From positions 2,328,981-2,362,563 of the forward strand of contig NW_009242971.1 of NCBI RefSeq assembly GCF_000388065.1: a stretch of 33,583 nucleotides of DNA, given 5' to 3'. Position 1 is the first letter of the stretch. Every line of letters begins with the position of its first letter. Position numbers and translations under genes: made by a program. The DNA is from Fonticula alba (taxonomy: Eukaryota > Opisthokonta > Rotosphaerida > Fonticulaceae). The notes below the pieces were generated by a model. It saw only the letters and a list, made by a program, of their open reading frames with translations, ran no database searches and was not told the DNA's origin. Below, in pieces: positions 19,776-31,214 of the stretch.

Positions 19776-21180
19776 CTCTCTCTTCCTTCTCCCCCTCCTC
19801 CTCACTCCCCTCCCGCCTGCTCCCTATTTCTTTGGGCTGACAACACTCGTCCTCCAAAAGCATGTCCCGCCCAATGTTCGCATCGATCTCCGCGCGATCC
19901 ACTCGATGCGCATCCTCTCCAGTGCCGTGTCACAGCCCGACCTCACCCCTAGCTGGTCACACACCGGCGGGCCGATCCCCAGCAGCCCCTCGCTACCTGA
20001 TGGGCTGGCCAGTCGCTTCACCCCGCCGCCGGATTCTCATGTCCTGGCCATCACATACTTTGCCGGGGGACCAGCCGAGCTGGGGTGCCTGGCGCTCGGT
20101 CACCATCGGACCACGCCGGTGCGTCACCTGCGCACGGTGCACCTCCTGGACCGGGATCTCTTCTTGCTGGTGTCCTGGATGCATTCCATCTGGTCGGCGG
20201 CCCTGGCGCATTGTTTGGCCGGGCGCCTGCCTCTGTGCGCGCTGCCGGTGCTGGGCGGCCTGGACGCCACGCCGGCCTTCACCGATGGCCCCAGCAGCGA
20301 CTTGGCCCCGGAGTCGGTCACCTGCTGCGAGGTGGTCTTCCACACGTCCGAGGTGTCCGGTCGGCGGGACCGTTGGGCCAACTCCCTGCCGCCCGTGCCG
20401 CGGTTGCTGAGCTCCACGCCGCTGGATGGTCCGCTGGTGTTGAACAATCGCCTGTGCTTTGACAGCCGAGAAGTGGCGGCTGGCGTGGCCCCTGGCCCGG
20501 CTCCCGGGCCGGACCCTCTCAATCCGGCCACCCGCTCCCCCGGAGAGGAGTACCTTCGGCAGCACGATCCCCGGACATTGGGGTTGGTCATGGTGCGCTT
20601 CTCGGCTGGGCTGCTGCGTGCGGCCCAGACCGCCTGGCGGTATGCCCTCGTGGCACGGACCCTGCCCGGGCTGGAGCCCCAGCCGGACGCCCCGGCCCCA
20701 AGCATGGCACCCAGTACGGCGGCCGTGGCCGCGGCACACCGGGCCCTCCGTGCTCTGGAGTATTTGGCGGCTCAACTCCAACGCCTGCCGGTGGATCGCC
20801 TCTGCCTGAATGGCCTGGTGGATGGGTTCAACACCATTGGCACGGCCTCGCTGGACACGGTGTTCAGTGTGCTGGCCGCTGACAATGCCCTGAAGCAGGC
20901 TTTCCTGAGCAATGTCTACTCGGCGATGTCCCTGCACGCGGGACTCGTGCTGAGTCTGTCCAGGGATGCGGCAGTCTATGACCCGCAGCTGGAGGCCATA
21001 TCGGCCGGAGTGGTGTCTCCGGCGCCGGCTCCGGCGCCGGGCAATTCCGGCGGTCTGTTGTCTTCACTGGGCAGCTTGCTGTCCTTTGGCCAGGCGCCCC
21101 CGGGCAAGGCGTCGCCCGGGGAGCCCTCCTCCCAGCGGTATTACTTCCAAAACAGTGCGTTTCCATGTCCCTCTCTCCCT

Positions 21181-21233
<53 letters not shown>

Positions 21234-21241
21234 TCTCTGTC

Positions 21242-21281
<40 letters not shown>

Positions 21282-22540
21282 CCCCCTCCCCCCGCTGGTG
21301 GCTCCTCTTCTCCTTTGCACTCACCTGTTCAATGGGGATTTCCTCTCTCCCGCCGGTCAGTCATGTATGACATCGGGGGACACCTGCTCAGCCAGGCCGA
21401 CCTGCTGCTCCTGCTGCGGACCAATGCCCCGGCAGGGGTTCTCCCGGCATCGGGGCAGCTGCAACGCGAGTGCCCGCTGCTGGGGGTGTCACCGCGGCCC
21501 TTCGAGCGTGCGGACCCGCGTAATCGGGCCCTCGCGCCGCTGATCCCTCCCCGGTCCACCGGACTGCGGCCCAATTTCGCCCAGTCGCGCTCATCTTCGG
21601 AGCTGGCGCGTGAGCTGGCCTCCTTCGATCCCCGGGCCACCTGGTTCCTGGCCGCCGGCATGGCCTGTGGCTCGCGCCACTCGTGGGTCCTAGATTGTCC
21701 GGCTACCGAGCCGGCCCGGCTGCCGACCCTCCTGCCAGCCGAGCCGCTGGGCGATGCGGAGGTGGCCCTGGCTCAGGGCATTCGCCGGGACTCGCGTGTG
21801 CTCGGCTCCATCCAGGGGATCCTGGATCATGCAGCTCGGCATGCGGCGCAAGACCTGTGCCTCTTCGTGCTGGACAAGAAGCCCGTTCGTCTGGATGTAT
21901 CGCCACTGTTGGCCTGGTTCTCGCATGACTTCCCGGGGAAGTTTGGCGTACGTCAGCCCCCTCCTCCTGGGGCCCCCTGTTGCTGGGCTTCTCCACCGTC
22001 CCTGCGTCTGCTATCTCCTCGTGGATTTCAATCGCTGGCTTGCTAACCCCATGACTGCAGCTTGTCCGCGCACTGCTCTCGCATCAGAATCCCACAATCG
22101 CCTCGCAGGTGGCCATGGTCCTTTCGGCGCTCGACCCGCAGGCTTCAGCCGGTCAGCCACTTGCCCAGCCAAATGAGCCGTCCCCGTCGATCGCCCTGCG
22201 CCTGAGTGACTCGGCTCTCGGGGTTTTGCACATCCAGACCCGCCAGCCGCCGCCGGCTTTGAGCGCGCGTGATGCCGAATTTCTGGCCCAATTGGGGGCC
22301 GCTCCCCGGGTGGGGCGCTTTGCCCCGGCCGCCCTGCTGCGCTTCCCCTTCCTGGAGGACGACCGCAGCGGCGGATCAACCTACCAGCTGGAGGGCGACC
22401 GACGCGTGGGCGACCCCCGGCGGCGCTCCGTCGGGGCATCCTTCCCGGTTGACAGCTCGCACTGCCTTGTGGTGTTGGATGAGGGAAGCGTGTCGGCTCT
22501 TGAGCGACATCTGCGCCTCTGCCGCATCTTCTCTTCTTGA
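16441..22540 (+). CDS. PX domain and DUF547 domain protein, five exons
   Basis: Exons: 16441-18214, 18453-19558, 19861-21154, 21361-21947, 22061-22540 (5241 nt, 1746 aa). Donors are GTACGT, GTACGC, GTGCGT, GTACGT. A divergent PX domain (phosphoinositide binding in known proteins) runs from HLRTYVLQVHLPL (about residue 270), through RWAVERSMTDFLVLSRQL (about 321-338; compare R-x-Y-S-D-F), to a distant helix ELQIILERFLV that continues after splicing as AAMSDPNIRDSPAAARALWRFL. The C-terminus (about 1250-1600) is DUF547-like: FLSNVYSAMSLHAGL, then I-MYDIGGHLLSQADLLLLLR rebuilt across the 21154/21361 joint, DPRATWFLAAGMACGS, and LDVSPLLAWFSHDFPGKFG. The long middle has Ser runs and no family I know. 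Two hydrophobic stretches near the N-terminus (about 24-43 and 57-83) could be membrane segments, but this part is low-complexity and the start is uncertain; the frame is open back to 16261. Function unknown; a membrane-associated role is inference. Confidence 0.72.
18240..18417 (+). repeat. (CT)n and (CTTCCC)n repeats in intron 1 of the PX-DUF547 gene
   Basis: A CT run near 18250-18275 and a CTTCCC-type minisatellite (about 18355-18417) sit inside the intron 18215-18452. On the opposite strand the latter gives a spurious Gly-Glu repeat frame. Confidence 0.9.
19645..19775 (+). repeat. (CT)n / (TTCCTCTC)n tract in intron 2 of the PX-DUF547 gene
   Basis: About 130 nt of CT-rich repeat inside the intron 19559-19860, followed by a GCTGAC branch-point-like motif and CCAAAAG at the acceptor. 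Confidence 0.9.
21180..21280 (+). repeat. (CT)n with GT interruptions in intron 3 of the PX-DUF547 gene
   Basis: A CT dinucleotide run, interrupted at intervals by CTGT, within the intron 21155-21360. Confidence 0.92.
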
Positions 22541-22845
22541 GGGAAAAAAAAAGGGGGACCAGCGGGTTTCCCGTCACATTTGTCCTCCCCCCCCCCGCCC
22601 TTTCGCCGTTCCGTCCCTCTAGCCGCCCTTGTTTTCATTTCTTGCCGTTTCCGCTGCCCCCCCCCCCCCTTCCCCATGTGAACGCTCTTGACCAGGGCGC
22701 CTCTGCCTTAGCAGGGGGATCCCTGTGTCGGAGATATAGAGCATTCCGTGGAAATATACTTCCCTTTGAATGCATGCGCGCGATCCACCCTTGTGCATGG
22801 AAAAAATAATTATAATAATAGACACATCTACATACGAGGGTTACT

Positions 22846-22861
22846 AGCGGGCAAATCCGCT
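22846..22861. other. Small hairpin in AT-rich convergent intergenic region
   Basis: AGCGG (22846-22850) and CCGCT (22857-22861) pair around a GCAAAT loop. A 5-bp stem alone is weak evidence. Confidence 0.3.
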
Positions 22862-22893
22862 TACGCGTCCGGATTGTACGTGCCCTTGTTTTC

Positions 22894-22920
22894 TGTGCCC
22901 TCGTGTGAGGCGAGGGCACA
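22894..22920. other. Perfect 10-bp hairpin in convergent intergenic region
   Basis: TGTGCCCTCG (22894-22903) is fully complementary to CGAGGGCACA (22911-22920) around a 7-nt loop (TGTGAGG). It lies between two convergent 3' ends. It may be a 3'-end or RNA structure; no role is shown. Confidence 0.6.
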
Positions 22921-23146
22921 CCCACCCACACACCCGCACACCCGCACACCCACAGGCAAGTCACCATCCAACAGCACCACCTGGTGGGCAAAAGCCCCGG
23001 AAAAGACATCTATTTGGTCTTCATACAACTAGGAGAAAGAGAATGATGGGAAGGCGAGAGAACAGTTTGAGGGGGGGGGGGGGGCGGCATATCCAACCCC
23101 TCGTGATACCAAAAAAAGGGAGAAAAATTTACTGACGGCCGGCGGA

Positions 23147-23185
23147 GGGGGGGGGGGCCCCCCCTCCCCCCCCCCCCCCCCCCCC
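23147..23185 (+). repeat. G run followed by C runs just beyond the PI4KA stop
   Basis: About 11 G, 7 C, one T, then about 20 C, starting 27 nt past the PI4KA stop codon. The G and first C run can fold on themselves. Exact lengths may be unreliable because homopolymers are sequencing-error prone. Confidence 0.85.
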
Positions 23186-23212
23186 GGTCACCCGCTCCTC
23201 CACAGGAGGACC

Positions 23213-26200
23213 TCAGTAGGGGATACCATTCTGCAGCTTCTGGAACATATCGTACGCGGTGGTGCGATAATTCTCGATGGACTTGGCGATGCACATGCGC
23301 ATGAACTGGGCGGCGCCGCGCTCGGAGAGCTCCGGCTGGAAGCGGTACCGCAGGCGCTTGAACACCTCGTCGCCACCGTGCGGGAAGCACGGCAGGTTGG
23401 ACCCCTGCATCAGGCGCACCAGGTGGATGACCTCCTGCATGTACGGGCGCAGGGCCAGGTAGCCCTGGACCACGAGCTCCGTGAACCACAGGTACGTCGG
23501 GCTGTCAACCCCACCGAGGACCTCGATCATCTCGCGCTTCAGCAGGAAGGGACTGGTCTCGAAGCCGCTCTTGAGGATGTCATTGAAGACCACACCGCCC
23601 GGGGAGATGCCGAGCACGAAACCGAAGTCAATGTGAATGATGTGCCCAGCCGAGTCCAGCATGATGTTGCCATTGTGCCGGTCACGCAGCGTCAGCAGGT
23701 ACACAATCACCGAGTAGGCGGCCATGGACCGGGCGAAGTTGGCCCGGGCCTTTTGGAAGGCTTGGCCATGCTCCGGGCCGAAGGCATTCAGGAAGTACGT
23801 CATCAGGGAGTTGACATTCTCCCGGCCGAGCATGTCACGGGAGATGGTGTTCGGCACGACCTCGATGACACCGCACCCGGCGTCGGTGGCCACCACCCGG
23901 TACGGGTAGGTGTACATGTCCAAGCCCACCTGGGAGAAGACCCGCTGGAAGAGGGCAATCATCTGCAGGGCCAGCACATCCTGCCGGCAGTCATCACCCA
24001 CCTTGAAGATGACCGACTGCCAGACGGACTCGCCATTGGCCGAAGCCGAGCCAGTGGCCCCGGGCTTCTCCACGCGGAAGGTGGCCATGAAGGGGGCCTT
24101 GGCGTGGGACTGCAGCGGCCGGCCGCTGGTGTAGTCGATGCCCAGGACCTTGCTCTCCGGGGTGGAGGGGAGATAGGCCCCGGCCGGCACGTCGAGGATC
24201 TTGCCAAGTTCCTCGTCGATCTTGGCCTTCTTTTCGCGCTTGGACTTGCGGATGTACGGCCGCAGGGACCCGGAAATGCCGGTCACCTGGGCGAAGAAGG
24301 AGAACTCGCGCTCATAGTAGGCCGAGTCCTCGCGGCTGAAGGAGGACACCACCTGCTGCAGGAGCTCATCCAGCACCGGCTTCAGGGCGTCCGGCTGCTC
24401 GCCCTCGGCATCGATGTACATGTTGGCCTTCATGTTCCAGATGAACTGATGGGCCAGCAGCTGGCCGCGCGGGTCGCGCGCGATGCTCCGAATGTAGTTG
24501 GCAATGTGCCCGCTCTGGTCATACCGCAGGGCCTGGACAATTTGCGGGGTGTAGAAGAGCATATGCGCGGCCGGGGTCTCATCCAACACGCGCACCGCAT
24601 ACTGCAAGACCAGCGGGTGAGCACGGTACTTCGGCAGGAAGAGGGCCAGGGCCGACATCGGCGGCACCGCCGCCCATGAGGGCAAAAACCGCAGGGCCGG
24701 CACCGAGCGCTCCAAATTCTCCGGCGTCAGCAAATACCACACGGCAGCCGGGTAGTGCTGGGCCTCGATCGGATCGGCGGCCACCAGGCGTTCCAGCGCC
24801 GGGGAAATGACCTCCCCGGCCGGGGGAACACGCTCGACCAGGCGCAAGGCCAGCCCCGGGTCCAGGCTCCAGGCGATGTCGGTGGCCGCCCGCCAATACT
24901 CGCGATTGGTGAGGGTATGCCGGGCGGGGAAGGCCGCGCCGAGGACCGCCCGCACGGCCTCCATCACCCCGACGACCCGGGAATTGCCCAAGGCCTGGTG
25001 CCAGCCCGGGGCAGAGAGGGCCGGCACATCGGACAGGGCCGCCGCCGAGGCCAGGCTCGGCAGCTGGGCGGGGATGCCGGTGCCGGTCACACCGGCGCCA
25101 GGTCCCATCATGTCGGCTGTCGCATCATCCTCATCGACCAATGCACCGAGCGACCCCTCGCCCATTGGCAGGGTGGAGAAGTCCGTGCCGACCGGAGTGC
25201 TGGCACTGGTGCTGGCACCGGAGCCGGTCCCCGACCGCAGAAGCCCCCCGCTGGCCGGGGCCGGATAGCTCCCGGCCGACAGCCAAATAAGCAGGCGATC
25301 AATCTCGAGAGCCACCAAGTGCATGAGCAGGCGGTGTGGCTCCTCGCCGGCATACCGGGCCAGCGCGGCGGCCACCGTCCCGGCAGTGGGGCTGGTCGCC
25401 GGCGGCAGGGCCGTCAGCAGCCGCAAGACCTCGGCCATGGTGGCCAGCTCCTGGAGCTGGCGGCCGATGTGCCCCGGAGACCAGCACGGCCGACCGGCGA
25501 ACCACGTCAGCAGGCTATGCACCACGCTCAGATGCAGGACGCGCACCTCGGCCGGCTGGCCGTAAAAGATGCCGGACCCGATGAGCGACAGGGCAATGTG
25601 CGCGGCCAGGAACCGGCCCAGGCGGGCCTCGGGCAGGGTGGAGAGCGTGGCATTGAAGGTCTCCCGGAGGAAGTGCATCAGCAGCTCCGCATGGACCGGG
25701 GACTTGTGCATGCGCGAGGAGGTGTATGACAGGAGGAAGCGCAGGACGGCCGTCTGACTGGCGGTGGCCAGCAGGTGCGGCTGCACCGGCTGATACTCCC
25801 CCGGCGGTTGGTAATCGATCTTCCCGTACACCGGGTCCACCAGGGCCGCCGTGGCAAAGAGCCCGGTCCGCGCGCGAACCGCCTGCGACCAGCCCAGCAC
25901 GATGTTGCTCAGCAGGGCCGTCTCAAGCTCCGGGCGCGAGACAATCAACCACCACCAGGCATCGACACAGGCCTCGGCCACGTGGGCCGCCAGGTCCGCC
26001 CGGCCGGAGATGAAGGGCAGGCGACCGAGGATGCGCAGGATGGAAATGGCCTCGCCCGACAGGTCAAAGGGAATGGCCGACTCGCTGGCGGCGGCCGACG
26101 TGGGGCGCGGGCTGGCCGCCGCGGCGGCCAAAGCCGCGGCCGCATCCCCCGGCGCATGGGCCAAGGCCTCCCCGGCCCCGGTGCCGGACAGGACCAGGTA

Positions 26201-29200
26201 CGCCGCGGCCCGGAGGATGATGCTGCGAATGCCGGCCGGGCTGACCAGACCGGCCATGCCGGGATCCTGGCTGATGGCCGACCGATCGGCCAGAGCGGCG
26301 CCCGGGCTGATGACATCGCACGGGGCCGACTGCTCCAGCTGGGCCACCAGCAGGCGCAGGCTGGCAAGCAGGGAGCGCGTGAGACGCCGGGCAGCGGGCG
26401 GGGCCCCGGTCCCCGGCTCCCCGGCCAGCGTGGCCGAGCTGATGTCCGCCGAGGCTGGCAGAGCACCCACCGAGCCGGAGATCAGCTTGGAGCGGAGCTC
26501 CCCGGCGTAGGTGCTTTGCTCGCAGAGGAGTCGCGTCAGGCGGGACGCCGCCAGTGCATTGTGACACAGGGCCATGGAGGCCAGGTCATCCGGCTCCGGA
26601 ACCAACTGGCGCTGGTCCAAGGCCGCAAAGTGCGTGGCCATGCGAACGGCATACTCCGGGCCCGGCACATCGAACCAGGGAACCACCACGGCCTCGAGCC
26701 CGGCAAAGTCCGGCCCGGTCAGCAGACGCACCGAGCTCGGGGAGGACTTGTTGGCGTACGCCACAAACAGGGCCCGGAAGGCCTCGGGCGATTCGGTGTA
26801 CAGGCGCCCGAGCCACCGGGTGGCCAGGTCCCCGCGCAGGTAGTCCCCCGTGCGGGCCAATTCCACCGGATTGGTGGACAGGGCCACGCGCAGGAGGCTG
26901 CCGGCCCCGGGCACGGCCGCCGGCACCAGCAGCCCGGCCATGGACCCGGAAATGGACAGCTGACTGGCCCGATAGGTGGCCAGGATCAAGGCACCAAGGG
27001 TGTCAATGAGCAGGGAATTGGCATGCAGATGCGTATTCAGCAGGAGGATCTGATCCAGGAAGCGCCGGGCCGCGACGGCCATCAACGGATCGAGGTCGAC
27101 ACTGGCCGCCAGCAGGCGCTGCGCCTCGCCGGCCAGCACCGTGTCCGGGGTGCGCAGGCGCCGGGCCTGGCCCAGGGCCCGGGCGAAAAGGGCCTCCGAC
27201 AGCCGGTCCAGCGTGGTGTCCAGAGGGGCGGCAAAGCGCGGGGCCGCCGCCGCCAGCCCCAGCAATGCCCGGACACTGAGCACCGGCCGCAGGCGCTCCA
27301 CCAGGGCCACGGTGTAGATGAACAACTGTTGCACATGGCCCAGAGCACGGAGATCGCCCACCGGCAGGTAGTTCACCAGCAAGCCGCGGACCTCCGGCTT
27401 GACGGCCGGCCAGGAGAAGCGGACCAGCGACGGGTCGGCCTGCAGCCCGGCATCAAAGGCCTGCAGGCCGCCCGCGCGGAAGAGCGCCGGGGTGGCATGG
27501 GCCACATACACGAATGCCGACCGAAGGGCCGAATCCGAGGGAAGCCGAGCCGTGAAGCCAAGTTGCGTGGCCAGGAACCAGAACTGCCGGAAGAGCAGCT
27601 CCACCCCATCGCCCACCGGCGAGGGGGAACCACCGCCCATGGCGGAGGCGGTGGTGGTGCTGGCGCCTTCGCTGGTGCCGGCCGGCTGGAGAATGGTATA
27701 CGGGACCACGGCCCCGGTGGCCGGGCAGCGGAAGTCCGCCTGGACGATGGATCCCATCAGGCGCACGATGGCCGCCAGCTTGGCCAGGGTCTCGGAGTCA
27801 TTGCGCAGGGTGGCCTGCGTGGCGCGAATGCCCCGCTCGATGAACACCCGGAGCAGGGCCACAAGCAGGGCGGCGCGCGTCTCGCACCGCTGCAGGTAGG
27901 CCAGACGCCCGGACAAGCGGGTCATGTAGGCCACCGCGTCGACGACCACCGCCCGACGGACCTTGTCCACGCTGGGGTCGGTGTCCTCAGACAGGAGCCC
28001 GGCAAAGAAGGCCACCACCTGGTGACGGATGGTGACCCCGGTCCCGGCGACCGGCTGCTCGGCCCCCACCAAGACCGCCATGCGGGACAGCTCGCGCGAA
28101 ATGCTGGAATACACCGAGTCCGAGGGGATGCCCCGCTCCAGCAGCGAGTGCGGCAGGGCCGACGACGAGTTGAAGTGCTGCTGCAGCGACACCATGATGT
28201 GGTGCACCAGAAGCGGCATGCTGGGGATGGCCAGCGCCAGGGCGCCCAGCGCCCGGATGGCATTCAGCTCGGACAGGTGGTGCAGCAGGGTATCCGAGGG
28301 CCCGGTGGCCAGGGCATCCGGCGCCGTGGCGCGGCTCGTGCCGAACATGGCACTCGAGATGGAGGTAATCATGTCCCGCAGGCGGAGCTCGGTGTCCGTG
28401 AGCCCGGCGGCGGCGGCGCCGGCGCCGGTGGCCGCCGCACTGCTGTTCAAGGCCAGCCCGGCCAGCGGGATGGACGACACCGAGTAGCTGGACATCGACA
28501 GGGGAAGGCCACTGGCGGAGGTGGCCCCGGTGGCCGAGGCACCGCGCGCCGGGCCCGGCCGGGGGCCGGTGGCACACGACAACAGGAGAACCTGCACAAA
28601 GTCCCCGACCAGCGTGGTGGCCAGGAGCCGGTAGAGCTCGCTCTCCGGTGTCAACATGGCAAAGAGCGGCAATGGATCGAAGAGGGCCGACTCCAGGATC
28701 TTCAGGATGGTGTCACCATGTTCGGGGTACCTGCGCGGGGTATGGCAGGCAGGGTGCGATGATGGGGCGCGATGGCATGTCAGTGCCGAAAGGCGAAGCA
28801 GCGAGAAGGAGGCAAAACTGAGAAGGAGGGGGGGGGGGGGGAACGACAGCTGGGACATTCTCGCTCCGGCGATGGGGCCCATCGCAAGAGGGATCCTCGG
28901 TCGCAGGCGGGACACCGACGCACTTGGTGGCCAGCAGGAAGAGGGCCGAGGAGCAGGCACGCGTGGCGAACACCTGCGGGCCGAGGCCGGCCACAGTGCC
29001 AGACGGGACCATCCCCTGGAGGATGGACGTGCAGTAGCCGATGCAGTCGTCCGGGCTGACGATGTCATCGCGCAGCATGGCCAGCAGAGACAGGGAGGTC
29101 TGGATGACGGGCGCAAACATGGTGCTTGGGTCAGACTGGGGCCATGGCCCGGGCGTGCAGCCGGGGGACATGCGAGGGGCACGAAGAAGGCAGGCCGCGC

Positions 29201-30106
29201 GTGTCTTTCCCGCTGGCGGAAGGCCAAATGGAACGCGCGCGCGCAACGCACCAGCGATGAGGACAGAGTCCGATAGAGGAAGGCCACCTCACCAGCGAGG
29301 GACTCATCGGCCAGGCCGACGATCTCATTGGCCCGAAGCAGGCAGAAGTCCAGTTCGTTGGTGACGAAGTCCAGCAGCACGGCATCATGATCGCCGGCCG
29401 GGGTGTCCTCACTTCCGCCGCCGACCGCCAGCGGGCCCTCGGCCACCGACGGCGAGGACAGGGTAGCCACCGAGGCGGTGGACGAGGACTCGCACTCGGC
29501 CAGCGAGCTGGCCAGAACTGGTGTCGGGCACGTGGCCACGCGGCCCTGGAGGTAGTGCACGACACTGGGCCGTGGGAGGAGCGCGTACGGGTTTCCAGCA
29601 AGTGTGTGTGTGTGTGTGTGTGTATGTAGGGGCGGAAGCGGGAGCGGCGGCCGGGTAAGTATCAGGAGCCCCCTGCAGCGGAGTTGGCTGGCCCCGGGGA
29701 GGAAGGGGGGAGCAATGCACTGTTCGTGACGGCAAGCCGGCGATACGCACACACGATGGATGATGTCGGTGAAGGGGCGCGCAGCGGCGGCGGCAGCAGC
29801 GGCGCACGCCTGCTGGTGATCACTCTCATCGAGTAGAGTGCCATCAGCGGAGGGTTCCTGCTCCAGGCGACTGGCCGTGTCCAGCATGACCCCCTGCTCC
29901 AAGCCCGACACCAGTTGCGACACATGCGACAGGAAGGAGGTGAAGGCCGGCAGGGGAACAATGTGCGAGGGCCCACAGCTGAAGGCACCGAGAATGCCTT
30001 CCAGGAGAGCGCAGCAGTTCGGGTCCTTCAGGGCTGGTGGAGGGCCGGCCAGTAGGTCAGTAAGGATGTTGCCGAGTAGGAGAGGAGGGCTCCCCGAGGG
30101 GGGAAA

Positions 30107-30145
<39 letters not shown>

Positions 30146-31214
30146 GGGGGGGGGGGGGGGGAGGAGCGACAGGGCTGCGTACCATAGCTGCCTGGGCTGG
30201 CCGCCGGAGCGAGAGACTCCAGAGAGGAAATGCGCCGGAGCAGGCGGTCCATCAGGAAGGCACGGCTGGGACTGCGCGTGGGCAGAGCATCGGCCGTCTC
30301 GAGCATAACCTCGACAAGGCGAGCAATCACCTTGCGGTCGACTGGCCAGGGCAGCGTGCGTGTATGAGCGAGAGGGAGGGAGGGAGGAGGGGAATGGACG
30401 GGAGAAACACAAAGAGTGAGCAAAGCAGATGCGGTGGCAGAGGATACCCAGAAAGACCGGATGCAGAGGCGGGGCCAGGCGAGGCGAGGCGAGGCGAGGT
30501 CACACTGCGCACACTGGCCATTGGGGAAGAGGTCCGGCGAGGAAAGGGCCGTCAGGCCCAGGGCAATGGGCTCATCCGGGGAGATGATCGGGGCCGGCAG
30601 CGACAGCACCGACAGGCGGAAGAGGGCGATGACAGCGGCCAGCTGACGCTCGCCCTGGGGGCGATTTTCGTTTGGACCCACATGCCAGGGGAGGAACAGT
30701 GCACAAGCGAAAGGACATCAAGCCGGGTGAGCGGAAGTCGGCGAGGAAAAGAAAAAAGGTGAAATGAAAGAAGGAGAGGTCGGAATGCGGGAGGGGGGGG
30801 GGGAAGGGGGAGGGGGAGGGAGGAATAAAAGAGGAGAACGCCGCGTGGCGCACCAGCAGGTCGGCCGTCACGCGCTTGGCGGGAGAATACTCGCCGGAGG
30901 CGGCCTGCATGATGATGTACGAGTCGGCCGGGCCGCCGGCCGGGAGGAAGTCCAACGCCCGAGACACCAGGGTTTGGGGAACGATACCGGCCAGGAAAGA
31001 CAGGATCCCCTGGTGGTCCTTCGGATCGCCGGACTGGTGGCAGATCTCCACCCACCGGAGGAGAGACGCCTCGAAGGTCTCGGTGGTGGCATGCTGCCGG
31101 CCGACCGGCGGGGCGGCGCCGGCCGAGGAGACGGCCTTCGACAGGAGGGTCATCGAAGCGGCGCTCGAGGGGGCCGGCACCAGCGGCGCGCCGTCAGGCA
31201 GGGCGGTATTGGCG
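23213..31214 (-). CDS. PI4KA: Phosphatidylinositol 4-kinase alpha (Stt4/PI4KA), 5' end unresolved
   Basis: It makes PI4P from phosphatidylinositol; in other eukaryotes it acts at the plasma membrane with EFR3/YPP1-type partners. Exons in frame: 30854-31214, 30513-30654, 30183-30341, 29751-30033, 29252-29564, 28924-29135, 23213-28730; about 2328 residues from 31214. The last exon is 5.5 kb without an intron and carries the helical (PIK) region FYTPQIVQALRYD...LLAHQFIWNMK, the ATP-site block FKVGDDCRQDVLALQMI, the catalytic loop DRHNGNIMLD (about 23.67-23.69 kb), DFG in HIIHIDFGFVLG, and the family C-terminal end NGIPY. The N-terminal exons are helical-repeat-like. The 31214 acceptor (GTAG after a GCTGACC branch point) needs a phase-2 donor; two lie upstream, 31510 (GTGGGC) and 31719 (GTGCGC), each with an open frame behind it. 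All key kinase residues appear intact. Confidence 0.93.
28821..28832 (+). repeat. G homopolymer in a PI4KA intron
   Basis: About 12 G on plus (C in the sense of PI4KA) in the intron 28731-28923, whose donor is GTGCGT. Confidence 0.85.
30112..30162 (+). repeat. (GT)n followed by G homopolymer in a PI4KA intron
   Basis: A GT run followed by about 18 G; in the PI4KA sense, a C run then CA repeats. It sits in the 149-nt intron 30034-30182, which has a GTACGC donor and an ACTGAC branch point. Confidence 0.9.
30476..30500 (+). repeat. (GGCGA)n pentanucleotide repeat in a PI4KA intron
   Basis: About five copies of GGCGA in the intron 30342-30512. It is the only clear pentanucleotide array in the window. 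Confidence 0.85.

Larger units (their letters stand above)
22541..23212. other. Convergent intergenic region, PX-DUF547 / PI4KA 3' ends
   Basis: No coding gene supported. It includes an A run right after the PX-DUF547 stop (about 22542-22551), C runs (about 22588 and 22656), an AT-rich stretch (about 22798-22830), two hairpins (listed separately), a CA-rich run (about 22915-22955) and a G-then-C block at 23147-23185. Confidence 0.6.

Noticed and set aside
22748-23032. 95-codon plus-strand frame in the convergent intergenic region
   Set aside because: Its sequence comes from AT-rich and CA-repeat DNA, and it covers the perfect hairpin.
25775-28762. 995-codon open frame on plus, antisense to PI4KA
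   Set aside because: Its Gln/Gly/Arg/His-rich text is the reverse complement of a GC3-rich coding exon. The kinase frame on minus has full family motifs.
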